From Chloroflexota bacterium (lineage in GTDB: Bacteria > Chloroflexota > Dehalococcoidia > CAUJGQ01): a stretch of DNA of 35,405 bases. Position 1 is the first letter of the stretch. Every line of letters begins with the position of its first letter. Position numbers and translations under genes: made by a program. Of the stretch, positions 8,198-17,044 are shown piece by piece. Under the pieces are notes generated by a model. The model did not search any database, was not told the origin of the DNA, and saw nothing but the letters and a program-made list of their open reading frames with translations. Location: positions 1-35,405 of the forward strand of contig CAUJGQ010000052.1 in assembly GCA_963170165.1 (NCBI GenBank), in the 5' to 3' direction.

Positions 8198-8401
8198 CTA
8201 CCGCTTGACGGCGTCCTTGACGGCATCGGTAGCATCGCCGGCGGCATCCTTCACTTTGCCCCAGGCGCCCTGAGCCTTGCCCTCCGTGCGCTCGGCTTCG
8301 CCTTCGGCTTCCATTCGCTCGTTGCCGGTGGTCTCGCCGAACTTGTCCTTCGCCCAGCCGGTGCCTTCCTTCATCTTGCCTTCCATGCGGTCCTTATCCA
8401 T
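8198..8401 (-). CDS. CsbD-family stress protein
   Basis: A 67-residue, highly charged, Lys/Glu/Gly/Ala-rich protein. The family pattern is clear: MEGKMKEGTGWAKDKFGE, then TEGKAQGAWGKVKDAAGD and a helical VKDAVKR end. CsbD-like proteins are small, abundant, mostly disordered or helical proteins induced by general stress; their molecular role is not settled. The ATG at 8401 has GGGGAGGC upstream. It is monocistronic, with 120 bases to the next gene on the same strand. Confidence 0.88.
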   Translation of the reverse strand: MDKDRMEGKMKEGTGWAKDKFGETTGNERMEAEGEAERTEGKAQGAWGKVKDAAGDATDAVKDAVKR

Positions 8402-8521
8402 GGCGTTGTTGCCTCCCCTATGCAGTTACCACTTAACGCTCGCATACGTGGCATCATGCACCCATAGCACCGCTGGCGTACCGGGTGCGCGGGGGGCTAC
8501 GCCCTTTGTACCGGCGTGGGA

Positions 8522-10348
8522 TTAGAACAGCGCAGGCGCGCGGGCGGTAGTCCGCCGTGGCCGCGACCTGGGCGGCGGGGTGGCCGCAACCTCGACGGGC
8601 CGCTGAAGCCGGTCCGCAGGCTCGGAGACGGCGGACTCGCGGGGCAAGACGGCCGGCTCGAACAGCGATTCGTGCGCCAACCGGCAAGCAGGGAGGGTAG
8701 CGAGCAGCGCCAGCAACGCTTCATCCGTTTCCGGCAGGGGCGACACTCCCAGTGCCCTCACCCCGGCAAGCGTGAGCCGCGCCCCCTCGCCGGCCTCCTG
8801 CCAATGCACGGAGAGGGCAGTGCTCAGCCGGTTCCGCAGTGCCGTGCTACACAACCCCGCGCCGGGGATATCCTGCCAGCCGGGCGGCGGCGGTGCAGCA
8901 GCTAGCGCCTGGGCCACCTCGCCATCGGTATAGCACCCAAGGAGCGGACCCAACTCGCGCAGCGCCAGCCAGCCTGCCGAGGCGGCACAGGCGGCACGCA
9001 GCCGCTCTGCGCCGCCGGCCGTGCGCGCCGCGAGCGCGTCAAAGCGGGCAGCGGCATCCAGCACCGGCTGGGGGGCCATTGCCTCCCGATACGCGACCAG
9101 CGGAAAGGGTAGATCCGCAAACGCGGGCAGTGAGCCATCGGGCACCGCGATGATCAACCGGGTATCCGCCGGCAGCTGCGCCAGCGCCGCGCGCTTCTTC
9201 GCCAGGTAGCCGGGCGTCCAGAAACCTGCGATCTCCAGGTAGACACGCAGCCCGCCACGATCCAGCGCGAAGTCTGGGATGATCACCCGCCGCCCAGCCA
9301 GCAACGGCGCCGGCTCGCGCACCAGCCGCCAGCCCGCCGCCCGTCCTTGTCGCTGCAGCGCAGCAAAGGCCGCCGCCAACGCTTCCTCCACCTGCGAGTC
9401 GTACGCTGGGCTGTCGATGTCACGGTCCCGGGCCGTCAGCGCCAGGCCGGGGACATCGAGCAGCACACGGGTCAGCAGCAACCGGTAGGGGCGCTCGTTC
9501 ACATGCAGGTGCGCGGCGGCGGTGTCATGCGTGCCCAGCGCCCGCAACAGCCGCAGCGCCACCAGCGCCAGCCGCGGCCCTGTGCTGGCTGGCGCAGCGC
9601 TTACCGCATCGGGACCAGCCAGCGTCAGACGCAGCACGTCCGTCTCCAGTCCGGCCCGCTCGATGTCGGCGTACACCCCCAGCCGCCGGCACCAGGCATA
9701 CAGCCGCCGAATCGTGCCCCCCGCAGGTTGGTGCAGCGTGAACACGATCCGCTCGCTCTGGCGCAACACCGTGGCCAGCGCCGCGCGATTGTAGCGAGCG
9801 AGCACTTCCACCACCGACGGGGCCGTCTCCGGCGGCGCGAGCAGCGCCTCCTCTTCAGCGTCCAGCCGCAGCGCCGCATCGAGGGCGGGACCGTCTTCGC
9901 CGGCCAGTCCGAGCGACCGTGCCAGCCGCGCCAGCGCCTCATCGCGCCGGCCGGACGGCACGTAACCCCCGTCGTGCTGATTCACCTGGTCGAACAGGCG
10001 CAAACGCAGTCCAGAGGGCGTGTCAATACCGGCGTCTGTGAGATGGCGGGCGCGCTCCTCGCCCAGTTCCTCGGCCAGTGTCCGCGCCGTCCAGGCGTAG
10101 AAGTCGAAGCAGCCGGCGGCCAGCCCGTGTCCCAACCGCCGTTCACCGGCAATGGCCACCACCACATCCGGGTCGTATTCGGCGCGGCGGCGGCCCGCCA
10201 GCCCGGCGAGGTAGTCGCGCACCCCCGCGGCGGCGGCCGTGGCGCGCCGGTCGTGTTCGGTCAGGAACATGACAGAGAAGATCGGCGGCCCGCCACCGGG
10301 GTCACGCCGGGCCCGCCAGCGTATGTCTGCCATGCTCAACGTGGCCAT
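8522..10348 (-). CDS. Bax1-type (DUF790) nuclease, XPB partner
   Basis: A 608-residue protein. In archaea Bax1 binds the XPB helicase and cuts DNA bubble structures at the ss/ds junction, in a nucleotide-excision-repair-like reaction. The N-terminus (residues 7-130) has the family start (ADIRWRARR) and a DYLAGLAGRRRAEYD segment. The central part corresponds to the family's helical region. The nuclease core is of PD-(D/E)xK type: E321/E322 in YDSQVEEALA, D359 in VIIPDF, E372 in VYLEIAGFWTPGYLAKK, and K384/K385. The tail after about residue 430 is Ala/Pro-rich and variable. The ATG shares one base with the stop of the XPB gene (TGATG), so translation is coupled; a second in-frame ATG 15 bases on is an alternative start. 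Confidence 0.85.
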   Translation of the reverse strand: MATLSMADIRWRARRDPGGGPPIFSVMFLTEHDRRATAAAAGVRDYLAGLAGRRRAEYDPDVVVAIAGERRLGHGLAAGCFDFYAWTARTLAEELGEERARHLTDAGIDTPSGLRLRLFDQVNQHDGGYVPSGRRDEALARLARSLGLAGEDGPALDAALRLDAEEEALLAPPETAPSVVEVLARYNRAALATVLRQSERIVFTLHQPAGGTIRRLYAWCRRLGVYADIERAGLETDVLRLTLAGPDAVSAAPASTGPRLALVALRLLRALGTHDTAAAHLHVNERPYRLLLTRVLLDVPGLALTARDRDIDSPAYDSQVEEALAAAFAALQRQGRAAGWRLVREPAPLLAGRRVIIPDFALDRGGLRVYLEIAGFWTPGYLAKKRAALAQLPADTRLIIAVPDGSLPAFADLPFPLVAYREAMAPQPVLDAAARFDALAARTAGGAERLRAACAASAGWLALRELGPLLGCYTDGEVAQALAAAPPPPGWQDIPGAGLCSTALRNRLSTALSVHWQEAGEGARLTLAGVRALGVSPLPETDEALLALLATLPACRLAHESLFEPAVLPRESAVSEPADRLQRPVEVAATPPPRSRPRRTTARAPALF

Positions 10349-11730
10349 CAGCGCACACCTACCGGCTGACGGCGGCGGCTGGCGACACGCGGCTCGGCGG
10401 TGTCACGCGTCACCAGCTCATACAGCACCGCCTCGCCCGCCTTGGGCCGGAGGATGCGGCCGAGGCGCTGGATGTACTCGCGACGCGTACCGGAGCCGCT
10501 GAGCACAATCGCCACCGAGGCATCGGGCACGTCCACGCCTTCGTTCAGCACGCGGCCGGTAGCGAGCACGGTGTACGCGCCGGCGCGGAAGCGCTCCAGC
10601 ACGGCGCGACGCTCTGCGGGAGGAGTGCTGTGGACAATCACGGGCAGGCACAGCCGCCGCCCCAGCTCTTCGACGGCGGCATTGTACTCGGAGAAGATCA
10701 GCACCCGCTCACCCCGGTGCCGCTCAAGCAGCTGCTCGACCGTCTCCAGCTTGCTGCCCGCGCCGAAGGCGATGCGCCGCGCCTCCTGATGGGCGCGCAG
10801 GGCGGCATACGCCATCGGGTCGCCGCCGCTACGGCGCAGCACCAACCGCTCGAAGTCCTCGGCGGTGCGCACCTGGAGACCGCGCGCCGCCAGGTAGCCG
10901 CGATAGGTGCGCACATGCTCGGTGTAGGCGGCACGCTCGGCATCAGACAGCGCCACCCGCAGCCGCCGCTCGCGGTAGGGGGCGATGTAGCCGGTGCGCG
11001 CCAGTTCTTCCGGCTCGCGGCGGAACACCTCCGGCCCCAGCAGCACATCCAGCGCGGCATGACCGCCGTCGGCCCGCTCTGGGGTAGCGCTCAGCCCCAG
11101 CCGGTACGGGGCGACTGCCGCCTCGGCGATACGCCGGTAGCCGGCAGCGGGGAGATGATGCGCCTCATCCGCCACCAGCAGGCCGAAGTGCGTGAGCAGC
11201 CGGGGATGACGGGATGCGGACTCGTAGGTGATCACCGTTAGCGGGCGCAGCTCGCGCTCGCCGCCGCCGACCACGCCCACCATCTCCGGCGGTGCGCCCA
11301 ACCCCTCAGCCAGCGCCGCCCGCCACTGAGCAAGCAGATCGAGCGTGGGCACGAGCACCACGGTCCACAGCCGCAGCGCGTTGATGGCCATCACGGCGAC
11401 GTGCGTCTTACCGGCGCCGGTGGGCAGCACGACAACGCCCCGGCCGCCGGCGGACTGCCACGCCGCCAGCGCCTCCCGCTGGTAAGGACGGGGCGCACGG
11501 CTGACGGTGGGGAGAAACGGCAGCACCGGCCGCGGGTCGAAGTGCAGCCGGGCCGCCGGCCCCAGCGCCCGTTCTATCTCCGGCAGCAGCAGCGGCAGCG
11601 CCCGCCACCCGCCCAGGCGCGGATCGTGCCGCAGGCCGGCGCCGGCGGGCAGTGCACCCAGCGCCTCCGGCGGATGGGGGACGAGCAACAGGTCGTTGCC
11701 ACGCAGATGGATGTCGACAACCGGCGTCAC
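10348..11730 (-). CDS. XPB/Rad25-type DNA repair helicase
   Basis: A 460-residue SF2 translocase of the archaeal XPB type. After a short damage-recognition-like N-terminus (1-70) come PRPYQREAL (80-88), Walker A PTGAGKT (103-109), DEAH (188-191) and LSATPERADG (213-222). The last aligns with the XPB RED element, which here reads RAD. The thumb region follows (about 260-330), with AEDFERLVLRRSGGD as in archaeal XPB, and then helicase domain 2 ending in GSGTRREYIQRLGRILRPK. The C-terminus is Arg-rich. The start is GTG 11730: TACACT is 6 bases upstream and there is no Shine-Dalgarno, so the mRNA is probably leaderless. It is the first gene of a two-gene operon with the Bax1 nuclease. Confidence 0.92.
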   Translation of the reverse strand: MTPVVDIHLRGNDLLLVPHPPEALGALPAGAGLRHDPRLGGWRALPLLLPEIERALGPAARLHFDPRPVLPFLPTVSRAPRPYQREALAAWQSAGGRGVVVLPTGAGKTHVAVMAINALRLWTVVLVPTLDLLAQWRAALAEGLGAPPEMVGVVGGGERELRPLTVITYESASRHPRLLTHFGLLVADEAHHLPAAGYRRIAEAAVAPYRLGLSATPERADGGHAALDVLLGPEVFRREPEELARTGYIAPYRERRLRVALSDAERAAYTEHVRTYRGYLAARGLQVRTAEDFERLVLRRSGGDPMAYAALRAHQEARRIAFGAGSKLETVEQLLERHRGERVLIFSEYNAAVEELGRRLCLPVIVHSTPPAERRAVLERFRAGAYTVLATGRVLNEGVDVPDASVAIVLSGSGTRREYIQRLGRILRPKAGEAVLYELVTRDTAEPRVASRRRQPVGVR

Positions 11731-11736
11731 ATCGCC

Positions 11737-11742
11737 AGTGTA
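11737..11742 (-). promoter_or_regulatory. -10 TACACT of the XPB-Bax1 operon, leaderless arrangement
   Basis: On the minus strand TACACT is followed by exactly six bases (GGCGAT) and then the GTG start. Transcription normally begins about 7 bases after the -10, which puts the first nucleotide at the start codon. The wider TACACTGG also occurs in the secA promoter (27861) and the GNAT promoter (32373). Confidence 0.5.
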
Positions 11743-11795
11743 CGCGGGGAGCGGGGAGCGCGGGGGGGCCGCACCGGCAGAACCTACCCGTGCCT

Positions 11796-12248
11796 CTACT
11801 CCGCTTCGAGTGTGGCGTTCACGGAGATATCGACGTTGCCGCGGAGGGCGTTGGAGATGGGGCAGCCCTGCTCGCCCTGCTGGGCCAGCTCCTGGAAGCG
11901 GGCCTGATCGATGCCGGGCACGACACCACGGACGGACAGCTGCGAGGATGCGACCTTGAAGCCGCCCTCGGGCCGGCGCTCAAAGCCGGCCACACACTCT
12001 ACAGCCAGACGGCGCGGGGGGCTACCGGCCCGGCCAAGGGTGGCGGCGAAGGCCATGGCGTAGCAGGAGGCGTGCGCCGCTGCCAGCAACTCCTCGGGGC
12101 TCGTGCGACCGTCCGGCTGCTCCGTGCGCGAGGCCCACGTTACCGGGCTATCGGTAAGGACGCCGCTGCTGACCATTGAAAACGTGCCGCTGCCGCTCAT
12201 CAGGTCGCCGTTCCAGGCCACCCGTGCCCGGCGTTCAATCGCTGCCAT
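11796..12248 (-). CDS. OsmC-family peroxiredoxin
   Basis: A 150-residue thiol peroxidase that reduces organic hydroperoxides. The start at ATG 12248 follows GGGAGG at 8 bases and gives the standard family beginning (a longer frame to 12347 is open but lacks a ribosome site). The active-site cysteines C62 (AAAHASCYAMAF) and C129 (GEQGCPISNAL) match the two-Cys OsmC/Ohr pattern, with the conserved SPEELLAAAH just before the first. SRTEQPDGRTSPEELL is closer to OsmC than to Ohr. A third Cys (C85) is non-canonical. It is a detoxification gene next to, but apart from, the DNA-repair operon. Confidence 0.92.
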   Translation of the reverse strand: MAAIERRARVAWNGDLMSGSGTFSMVSSGVLTDSPVTWASRTEQPDGRTSPEELLAAAHASCYAMAFAATLGRAGSPPRRLAVECVAGFERRPEGGFKVASSQLSVRGVVPGIDQARFQELAQQGEQGCPISNALRGNVDISVNATLEAE

Positions 12249-12371
12249 GAATGGAACCTCCCCATGGCGCGCCCTCTCTACCAAGGACGCGCTGCTACGC
12301 GCGGGGCCGCAATCCCGCGCTATCTCCAGTGTCGATGAAGCGCCCATCTGCCGCCACCGCGCGCGAGCACG

Positions 12372-12377
12372 TAGAAT
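12372..12377 (+). promoter_or_regulatory. -10 TAGAAT upstream of the secreted-protein gene
   Basis: TAGAAT (five of six consensus bases) lies 83 bases before the ATG at 12461, in the 212-base divergent gap with osmC. The -35 region is weak. It would drive the two-gene unit 12461-14650. Confidence 0.4.
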
Positions 12378-12460
12378 ACCGCTTCGAACGGCTGAGGGAG
12401 GAAGCGGCGTGGAGCCTCTGCCCTGTTACCCTCACCCCTTCGAGGTAGGGAGACCGGGAC

Positions 12461-13129
12461 ATGCTCAACCGATGCCGCTGGCTGGCGCTGGCGCTCCTGC
12501 TCGCCGTCGCGGCCGGCATGGCGCAACCGGTCTACGCGCAGAGCCCCACACCTACACCAGCGCCGGCGGCGCGTAACACGCTGGCGCTGACGCCGGGCTG
12601 CACAACGGTGGCGCTGGATTACGCCGCGGGCACGCCGCTCACCCGGATCGCCACCGATGTGCAGCCAGCCGCGGCGCTGCGGGGCATCTTCCGGGCGGAG
12701 GGCGGCGGCTTCCGGGCCTTCTCACCGGGCGCACCCACCGGGCTGAACGACTACACGGTGATTGGCACGCGCAACGAAGCGGCGTTCTTGTGCGTGGGCT
12801 CCGCCGCAGCCTTCTTATTGCCCGCGCCACGAATTGACGCACCACCCCTGACACCAGGGACAGTTATCTCCGCACCGGAGCGGGTGACCCGGCCACAACT
12901 GGTCGAGGTACAGATTGCCACCGGGCCGTATCTCGCCTGTGTAGGCGGCGTCAATATCCCCACCGCCGGACCGTCCATCCGCTGGGAGCGGATTGAGACC
13001 GCAGGTAGCGCGGCCGGCGTGGCCGTGATCACATTCGGTGTCTTGCAGGAGGACCTACCCGGCCTGGCACAACTGGCCGTGCGCTGCGCCGATGGCCGGT
13101 TGGTGCGGCTGTGGATTCAGATCATCTAG
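12461..13129 (+). CDS. Secreted protein of unknown function
   Basis: A 222-residue protein with a clear Sec signal peptide: MLNRCRW, a hydrophobic core ALALLLAVAAGMA and an AQA-type cleavage site near residue 27. A SPTPTPAPAA linker follows. The mature part is predicted beta-rich and repeats a short scheme, C-x-TVALDYAAGTPL near residue 47 and CVGSAAAFLLP near 111, each with one Cys. A further Cys pair (CVGGVN, VRCADG) could form disulfides. AGGGAG precedes the ATG by 8 bases. The stop codon TAG is part of the ribosome site (TAGGAG) of the following D-aminoacylase, so the two form an operon. I do not recognise the family. Confidence 0.75.
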   Translation: MLNRCRWLALALLLAVAAGMAQPVYAQSPTPTPAPAARNTLALTPGCTTVALDYAAGTPLTRIATDVQPAAALRGIFRAEGGGFRAFSPGAPTGLNDYTVIGTRNEAAFLCVGSAAAFLLPAPRIDAPPLTPGTVISAPERVTRPQLVEVQIATGPYLACVGGVNIPTAGPSIRWERIETAGSAAGVAVITFGVLQEDLPGLAQLAVRCADGRLVRLWIQII

Positions 13130-13138
13130 GAGCGGGCG

Positions 13139-14650
13139 ATGGCGGCGTATGACCTGGTGATTCGGGGCGGCACCGTGTACGACGGGGCGGGTGCTGACGG
13201 CGTGCGCGCCGATGTCGCCATAACTGGAGACCGTGTTCAGGCGGTGGGTGACATCGCCGGCCGTGGGGCAGTCGAGCTGGATGCCACTGGGATGGCCGTC
13301 ACCCCCGGCTTCATTGATGTCCATGCCCATGACGACATCGCGGTGCTGCTGGAGCCGGAGATGGCCTGCAAGGTGATGCAGGGTGTCACTACCGATATCG
13401 TTGGCAACTGCGGCTCCGGCGTCGTCCCCTTCGGCGAAGGGATGATGCGCTTCAGCCGCATGTACCCCGGCCTGACGCTGCCCTCGTGGGACGGTTACCC
13501 CGGCTATCTTGACCGCGTAGACGAAATCGCGCCGAGCTGCAACGTGGCGGTGCTGATGGGTCAGGGCACCTTGCGGATGGGCACCGCCGGCCTGGAGCGG
13601 CGGCCGGCAACCGCCGATGAACTGGCGCAAATGCTTGCCTGGGTGCAAGCGGGCCGGGACGCCGGCGCCGTCGGGCTGTCCACTGGCCTGATCTACGAGC
13701 CCGGGCGCTATACCCCCACGGAGGAGATCGTCACGCTGGCACGCGAGCTGGCGGGCGGGCATGGGTTGTACGCCTCACACATGCGCAACGAGGCGGGGGG
13801 GCTGCTGGACGCCGTGCGCGAGGCGATTCACGTCGGTGAGACCGCGGGCATCCCCGTGCAGATTTCCCACCACAAGGCCAGCGGTCCGGAGCACTGGGGA
13901 CGGGTGCGCGACTCGCTGCTCCTGATCGAGCAAGCGCGGGCGCGGGGCGTCGATGTCACCGCCGACCAGTACCCTTACACCGCCGGCAGCACCTCGTTCT
14001 ACGCGGTCGTCCAGAATGGCGCCTTCCGCAAGACGGCCAAGGCGGCGGACGAGCCGCAGGAGAGCGGCCTCGGCACGGTGCGCGCCGAGGATGTGCTGTT
14101 CGCCTCCTGCCCGCGCCGGCCGGAATGGGAAGGGCAGACGCTGGCGGCGCTGGCCGAAGCGTGGGACCTACCGCCGGAGGACGCCGCCGAGCGCATCCTC
14201 GATGTCGAGGGGCAAGCAGCGTTTGTGGTGATCTTCATGATGGATGAGGGCGACGTGCGTACCGTGTTGCGCCACCCCACGACGATGATCGGCTCGGATG
14301 GGCTGATCGCGGGCGAGAAGCCGCACCCGCGGCTGTATGGCTGCTTTCCGCGGGTGCTCGGCCGCTACGCCCGCGACGAAGGCGTGATCGACCTGGCGAC
14401 GGCAGTACACAAGATGACCGGGATGCCTGCCACCAAGTTCCAGCTACGGGATCGCGGCGTACTCCGCCCCGGCGCCTTCGCCGATATCGTCGTGTTCGAC
14501 CCCACCACCATCCGCGACACCGCCACCTATGAGGAGCCCAAGCGCTACCCAGAGGGCATCCGTGCGGTGTTCGTGAACGGCGTCGCTGTGGCGCGGGATG
14601 GCGCGCACACCGGCGCGCGGGCGGGGCGGGCGCTGCGGCGGGGGCGATAG
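13139..14650 (+). CDS. N-acyl-D-amino-acid deacylase (D-aminoacylase), amidohydrolase superfamily
   Basis: A 503-residue metal-dependent amidohydrolase that releases D-amino acids from N-acyl-D-amino acids. The metal motif GFIDVHAHDD (H62, H64) is followed by IVGNCGSG with the bridging Cys C91, a feature of D-aminoacylases. Next come GLSTGLIYEPG (179-189), the metal histidines in YASHMRNE (H214) and QISHHKASG (H244/H245), and the catalytic Asp in MIGSDGLI. The C-terminus returns to the small beta-sandwich with ADIVVFDPTTIRD. The ATG has AGGAG 6 bases upstream, overlapping the stop of the previous gene. Dihydroorotase or allantoinase are unlikely because of the Cys and EPG motifs. Confidence 0.93.
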   Translation: MAAYDLVIRGGTVYDGAGADGVRADVAITGDRVQAVGDIAGRGAVELDATGMAVTPGFIDVHAHDDIAVLLEPEMACKVMQGVTTDIVGNCGSGVVPFGEGMMRFSRMYPGLTLPSWDGYPGYLDRVDEIAPSCNVAVLMGQGTLRMGTAGLERRPATADELAQMLAWVQAGRDAGAVGLSTGLIYEPGRYTPTEEIVTLARELAGGHGLYASHMRNEAGGLLDAVREAIHVGETAGIPVQISHHKASGPEHWGRVRDSLLLIEQARARGVDVTADQYPYTAGSTSFYAVVQNGAFRKTAKAADEPQESGLGTVRAEDVLFASCPRRPEWEGQTLAALAEAWDLPPEDAAERILDVEGQAAFVVIFMMDEGDVRTVLRHPTTMIGSDGLIAGEKPHPRLYGCFPRVLGRYARDEGVIDLATAVHKMTGMPATKFQLRDRGVLRPGAFADIVVFDPTTIRDTATYEEPKRYPEGIRAVFVNGVAVARDGAHTGARAGRALRRGR

Positions 14651-14655
14651 CAGGC

Positions 14656-14678
14656 CCCCTATGCTTTCTGCCAGGGGC
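14656..14678. terminator. Weak hairpin between convergent operons
   Basis: CCCCT (14656-14660) can pair with AGGGG (14673-14677) across a 12-base loop just after the D-aminoacylase stop. There is no T tract. The rest of the 118-base gap to 14769 shows nothing else. Confidence 0.25.
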
Positions 14679-14768
14679 GGATCAGCTTCGTGACCCGGCC
14701 AGGAAGCATGACTGACTTCGGGGCAGGTGGCAAGCCACATCTGACCCCTCAACCAGCCGCCGGCCCCC

Positions 14769-17027
14769 TCAAACAGACAGCCGCACGCCGCCGGAGGTCA
14801 GTAGCCGCTCACGCTCGGCGGCGAGGCCGTGCTGAGCGAGGATCGCGTCGGTGTCGGCGCCGTAGCGGGGGGCAGGGCGGCCCGGCGTCACCGGCGTCCG
14901 AGACAGACGAGGCGGCGGGCCAATGGTGTCGATAAGACCGTAGCCTTCGTGCTCGCGGGTGATCGAGAGCCCGTGCGCCTTCGCCCAGGGGTCTTCCATC
15001 ACCTCGCGGGTGGTCGTGAGGATATGCGCGCCGGCGCCCGCCTCGGTAAACCGCGCCACCCACACGGCGGCGGCCTCCCGCGCGATGCGCTCAGCGAGGA
15101 AAACCGCCAGCTCTGCGCCGGTCAGCCCCGCCGCGCCGGCCAGTTCCGGGATGGCGGTGAGAGCCGCCAACTGCTCCTCGCGCGCGCCGAGGAACAGCCA
15201 GCGGTCTGCCGCCCGGTACAGCCGCTGGAGCGGGCCAAAGCCCAGCGCCGCCTGGCCGGCAGGCTCATCCCACACCCGGCCGGCGATGTCATACTGAAAC
15301 AGCGATTGCAGCGTACAGGCCGTGTAGGCGAGCGCCGTATTGACGAACTGGCCCCGGCCGGTGCGCTGCCGCTCCAGCAGGGCGAGGGCGACGGCGTAGG
15401 CGCCCATCAGGCCAGTGCCGAAGTCGTTGAGCGCGCCGCTCACCTGCAGGCGCGGCTGGCCCTCACCACCGAAGCGGACAGCCATGCCGCTGGTGGACTG
15501 AGCAAGTTGCTCGTGGCCGGGCCGCCCGGCCCACGGACCTTCGTAGCCATAGGCGTTGAGTGAGGCATAGATGATGTCCGGGCGGCGGGCACGCACGGCC
15601 TCATAGCCGGCTCCCAGCCGGTCGATGACGCCATGGCGGTAGTTCTCGACGACTACGTCGGCGTCTTCTACCAACTTCCAGAACACCTCCTGCCCCTCCG
15701 GCGTCTTGAGGTCCAGCACAATGCTGCGCTTGCCGCGGTTGACCTCCAGGTTGAAGGAGTTGGGCATGTCCGCCGCTGGGCGGCCTCCGGCCAGAATGCT
15801 GGGCCGGGCTGGGCCATCAATCTTGATCACATCGGCGCCGAACTCCGCCAGTGTGCGCCCGCAGGTCGGCCCGGCGAGCACGATGCACAGGTCCAGCACC
15901 TTGACGCCGTCCAGCACGGCCCGCAGCGGCGGCGCCGTGGGAGCGGCAGGAGCGGGGCGCGGCCGCTCCAGCTCGGCGAGGATGGCGGCGCGGTCCGCAT
16001 CGGGTGCGGGGGCGGGGCCGCGGATCGCGCCGGGGGTATCAGCCAGCCGCGCCGTGATACCGGGCTGAAGCATCGGGCCGTAGCGCGGGTCCTGCACTTC
16101 CACCGCCATGCCCGACCCGCGGGCGTGGGGATGACGCAGCCATTCGGCGCTGGAGCGGCAGACAACCAGCTCGGTGCCGGTGGCGGCAGCCAGGTCCTCC
16201 CACTCCTGCGCCGTGCGGGATCGGAACAGCGCCTGCACCTGCTCGGCCGCCTCCGGTTCCTGCCACCACTCGCCCGCGCCGGCAGCAATGATGAAGTCCA
16301 GGGCGTTCTTGTTGCCAAGGTGGAAGTAGATATAGCGGTCATCCTTGCACAGATGCTCGCCGAACCAGGCGGCGCGCGGGCCCGCGATCGGCGGCATCGC
16401 CGGCGTATCCGGCGCGTTGTGGATGCGCTGCCCCTGATAGCCGATCAGGGTGAAGGTGGAATCATACAGCGGCGTCACGATGCGCTGCCCCAGCCCATCG
16501 CGCCCGCGGGCGATCAGCGCCATCGTCACCGAGACCGCGCCGGTGAAGGCGGCGTAGCAGGACGAGACAGGCAGAGCACTGAACACCGGCCCCGCCGGTC
16601 CCGGCCGCTGGTAGCGACCGGCCGCCGCCTCTACCACCCCTTCCCAGGCGGGCAGGGCGGCGCGCGGGTCGTCAGCGGCGAAACCGGGCAGCGATAGATA
16701 CAGCAATCGCGGGTTGGCGGCGGTCAATTCCTCGGCGCCGAGGCCCAGCCGTTCCGTGACGCCGGGGCGAAAATTCTCCACCACCACATCGGCGGCTAGC
16801 GCCAGGCGACGGGCGGTGACGCGGTCCTCCGGCCGCGCCAGGTCCAGCGTGATGCTGCGCTTACCTCGGTTCCAGATGGCATTGGCGGGGGTGTCGTAGC
16901 GCGGCCCGCCGGGCGGCTCCACGCGGATCACGTCAGCACCCTGGTCGGCCAGCAGCATCGCCGCCAGCGGCCCGGCCACGTACTGGCCGAAGTCCACCAC
17001 CCGCACGCCATCGAGTGCACCCGCCAT
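14769..17027 (-). CDS. Tandem two-domain CaiB/BaiF CoA-transferase fusion
   Basis: A 752-residue protein made of two class III CoA-transferase domains in one chain: residues 1-340 and about 368-752, joined by a Pro/Ala-rich linker (RPRPAPAAPTAPP). Each half repeats the family series: LDGVRVVDFGQYVAGP / LDGVKVLDLCIVLAGP, NRGKRSITLDL / NRGKRSIVLDL and VVENFRPGV / VVENYRHGV. Class III enzymes normally work as interlocked dimers, so the fusion may be a built-in heterodimer. At the catalytic Asp position both halves carry Glu (E129 in PAWEGVVEA, E506 in RPGHEQLAQ). The ATG at 17027 with GGAG 7 bases upstream is chosen over the longer open frame to 17222. It is the second gene of an operon with the hydrolase 17 bases upstream. 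Confidence 0.9.
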   Translation of the reverse strand: MAGALDGVRVVDFGQYVAGPLAAMLLADQGADVIRVEPPGGPRYDTPANAIWNRGKRSITLDLARPEDRVTARRLALAADVVVENFRPGVTERLGLGAEELTAANPRLLYLSLPGFAADDPRAALPAWEGVVEAAAGRYQRPGPAGPVFSALPVSSCYAAFTGAVSVTMALIARGRDGLGQRIVTPLYDSTFTLIGYQGQRIHNAPDTPAMPPIAGPRAAWFGEHLCKDDRYIYFHLGNKNALDFIIAAGAGEWWQEPEAAEQVQALFRSRTAQEWEDLAAATGTELVVCRSSAEWLRHPHARGSGMAVEVQDPRYGPMLQPGITARLADTPGAIRGPAPAPDADRAAILAELERPRPAPAAPTAPPLRAVLDGVKVLDLCIVLAGPTCGRTLAEFGADVIKIDGPARPSILAGGRPAADMPNSFNLEVNRGKRSIVLDLKTPEGQEVFWKLVEDADVVVENYRHGVIDRLGAGYEAVRARRPDIIYASLNAYGYEGPWAGRPGHEQLAQSTSGMAVRFGGEGQPRLQVSGALNDFGTGLMGAYAVALALLERQRTGRGQFVNTALAYTACTLQSLFQYDIAGRVWDEPAGQAALGFGPLQRLYRAADRWLFLGAREEQLAALTAIPELAGAAGLTGAELAVFLAERIAREAAAVWVARFTEAGAGAHILTTTREVMEDPWAKAHGLSITREHEGYGLIDTIGPPPRLSRTPVTPGRPAPRYGADTDAILAQHGLAAERERLLTSGGVRLSV

Positions 17028-17044
17028 CGCTGTCTCCTCGGTAT

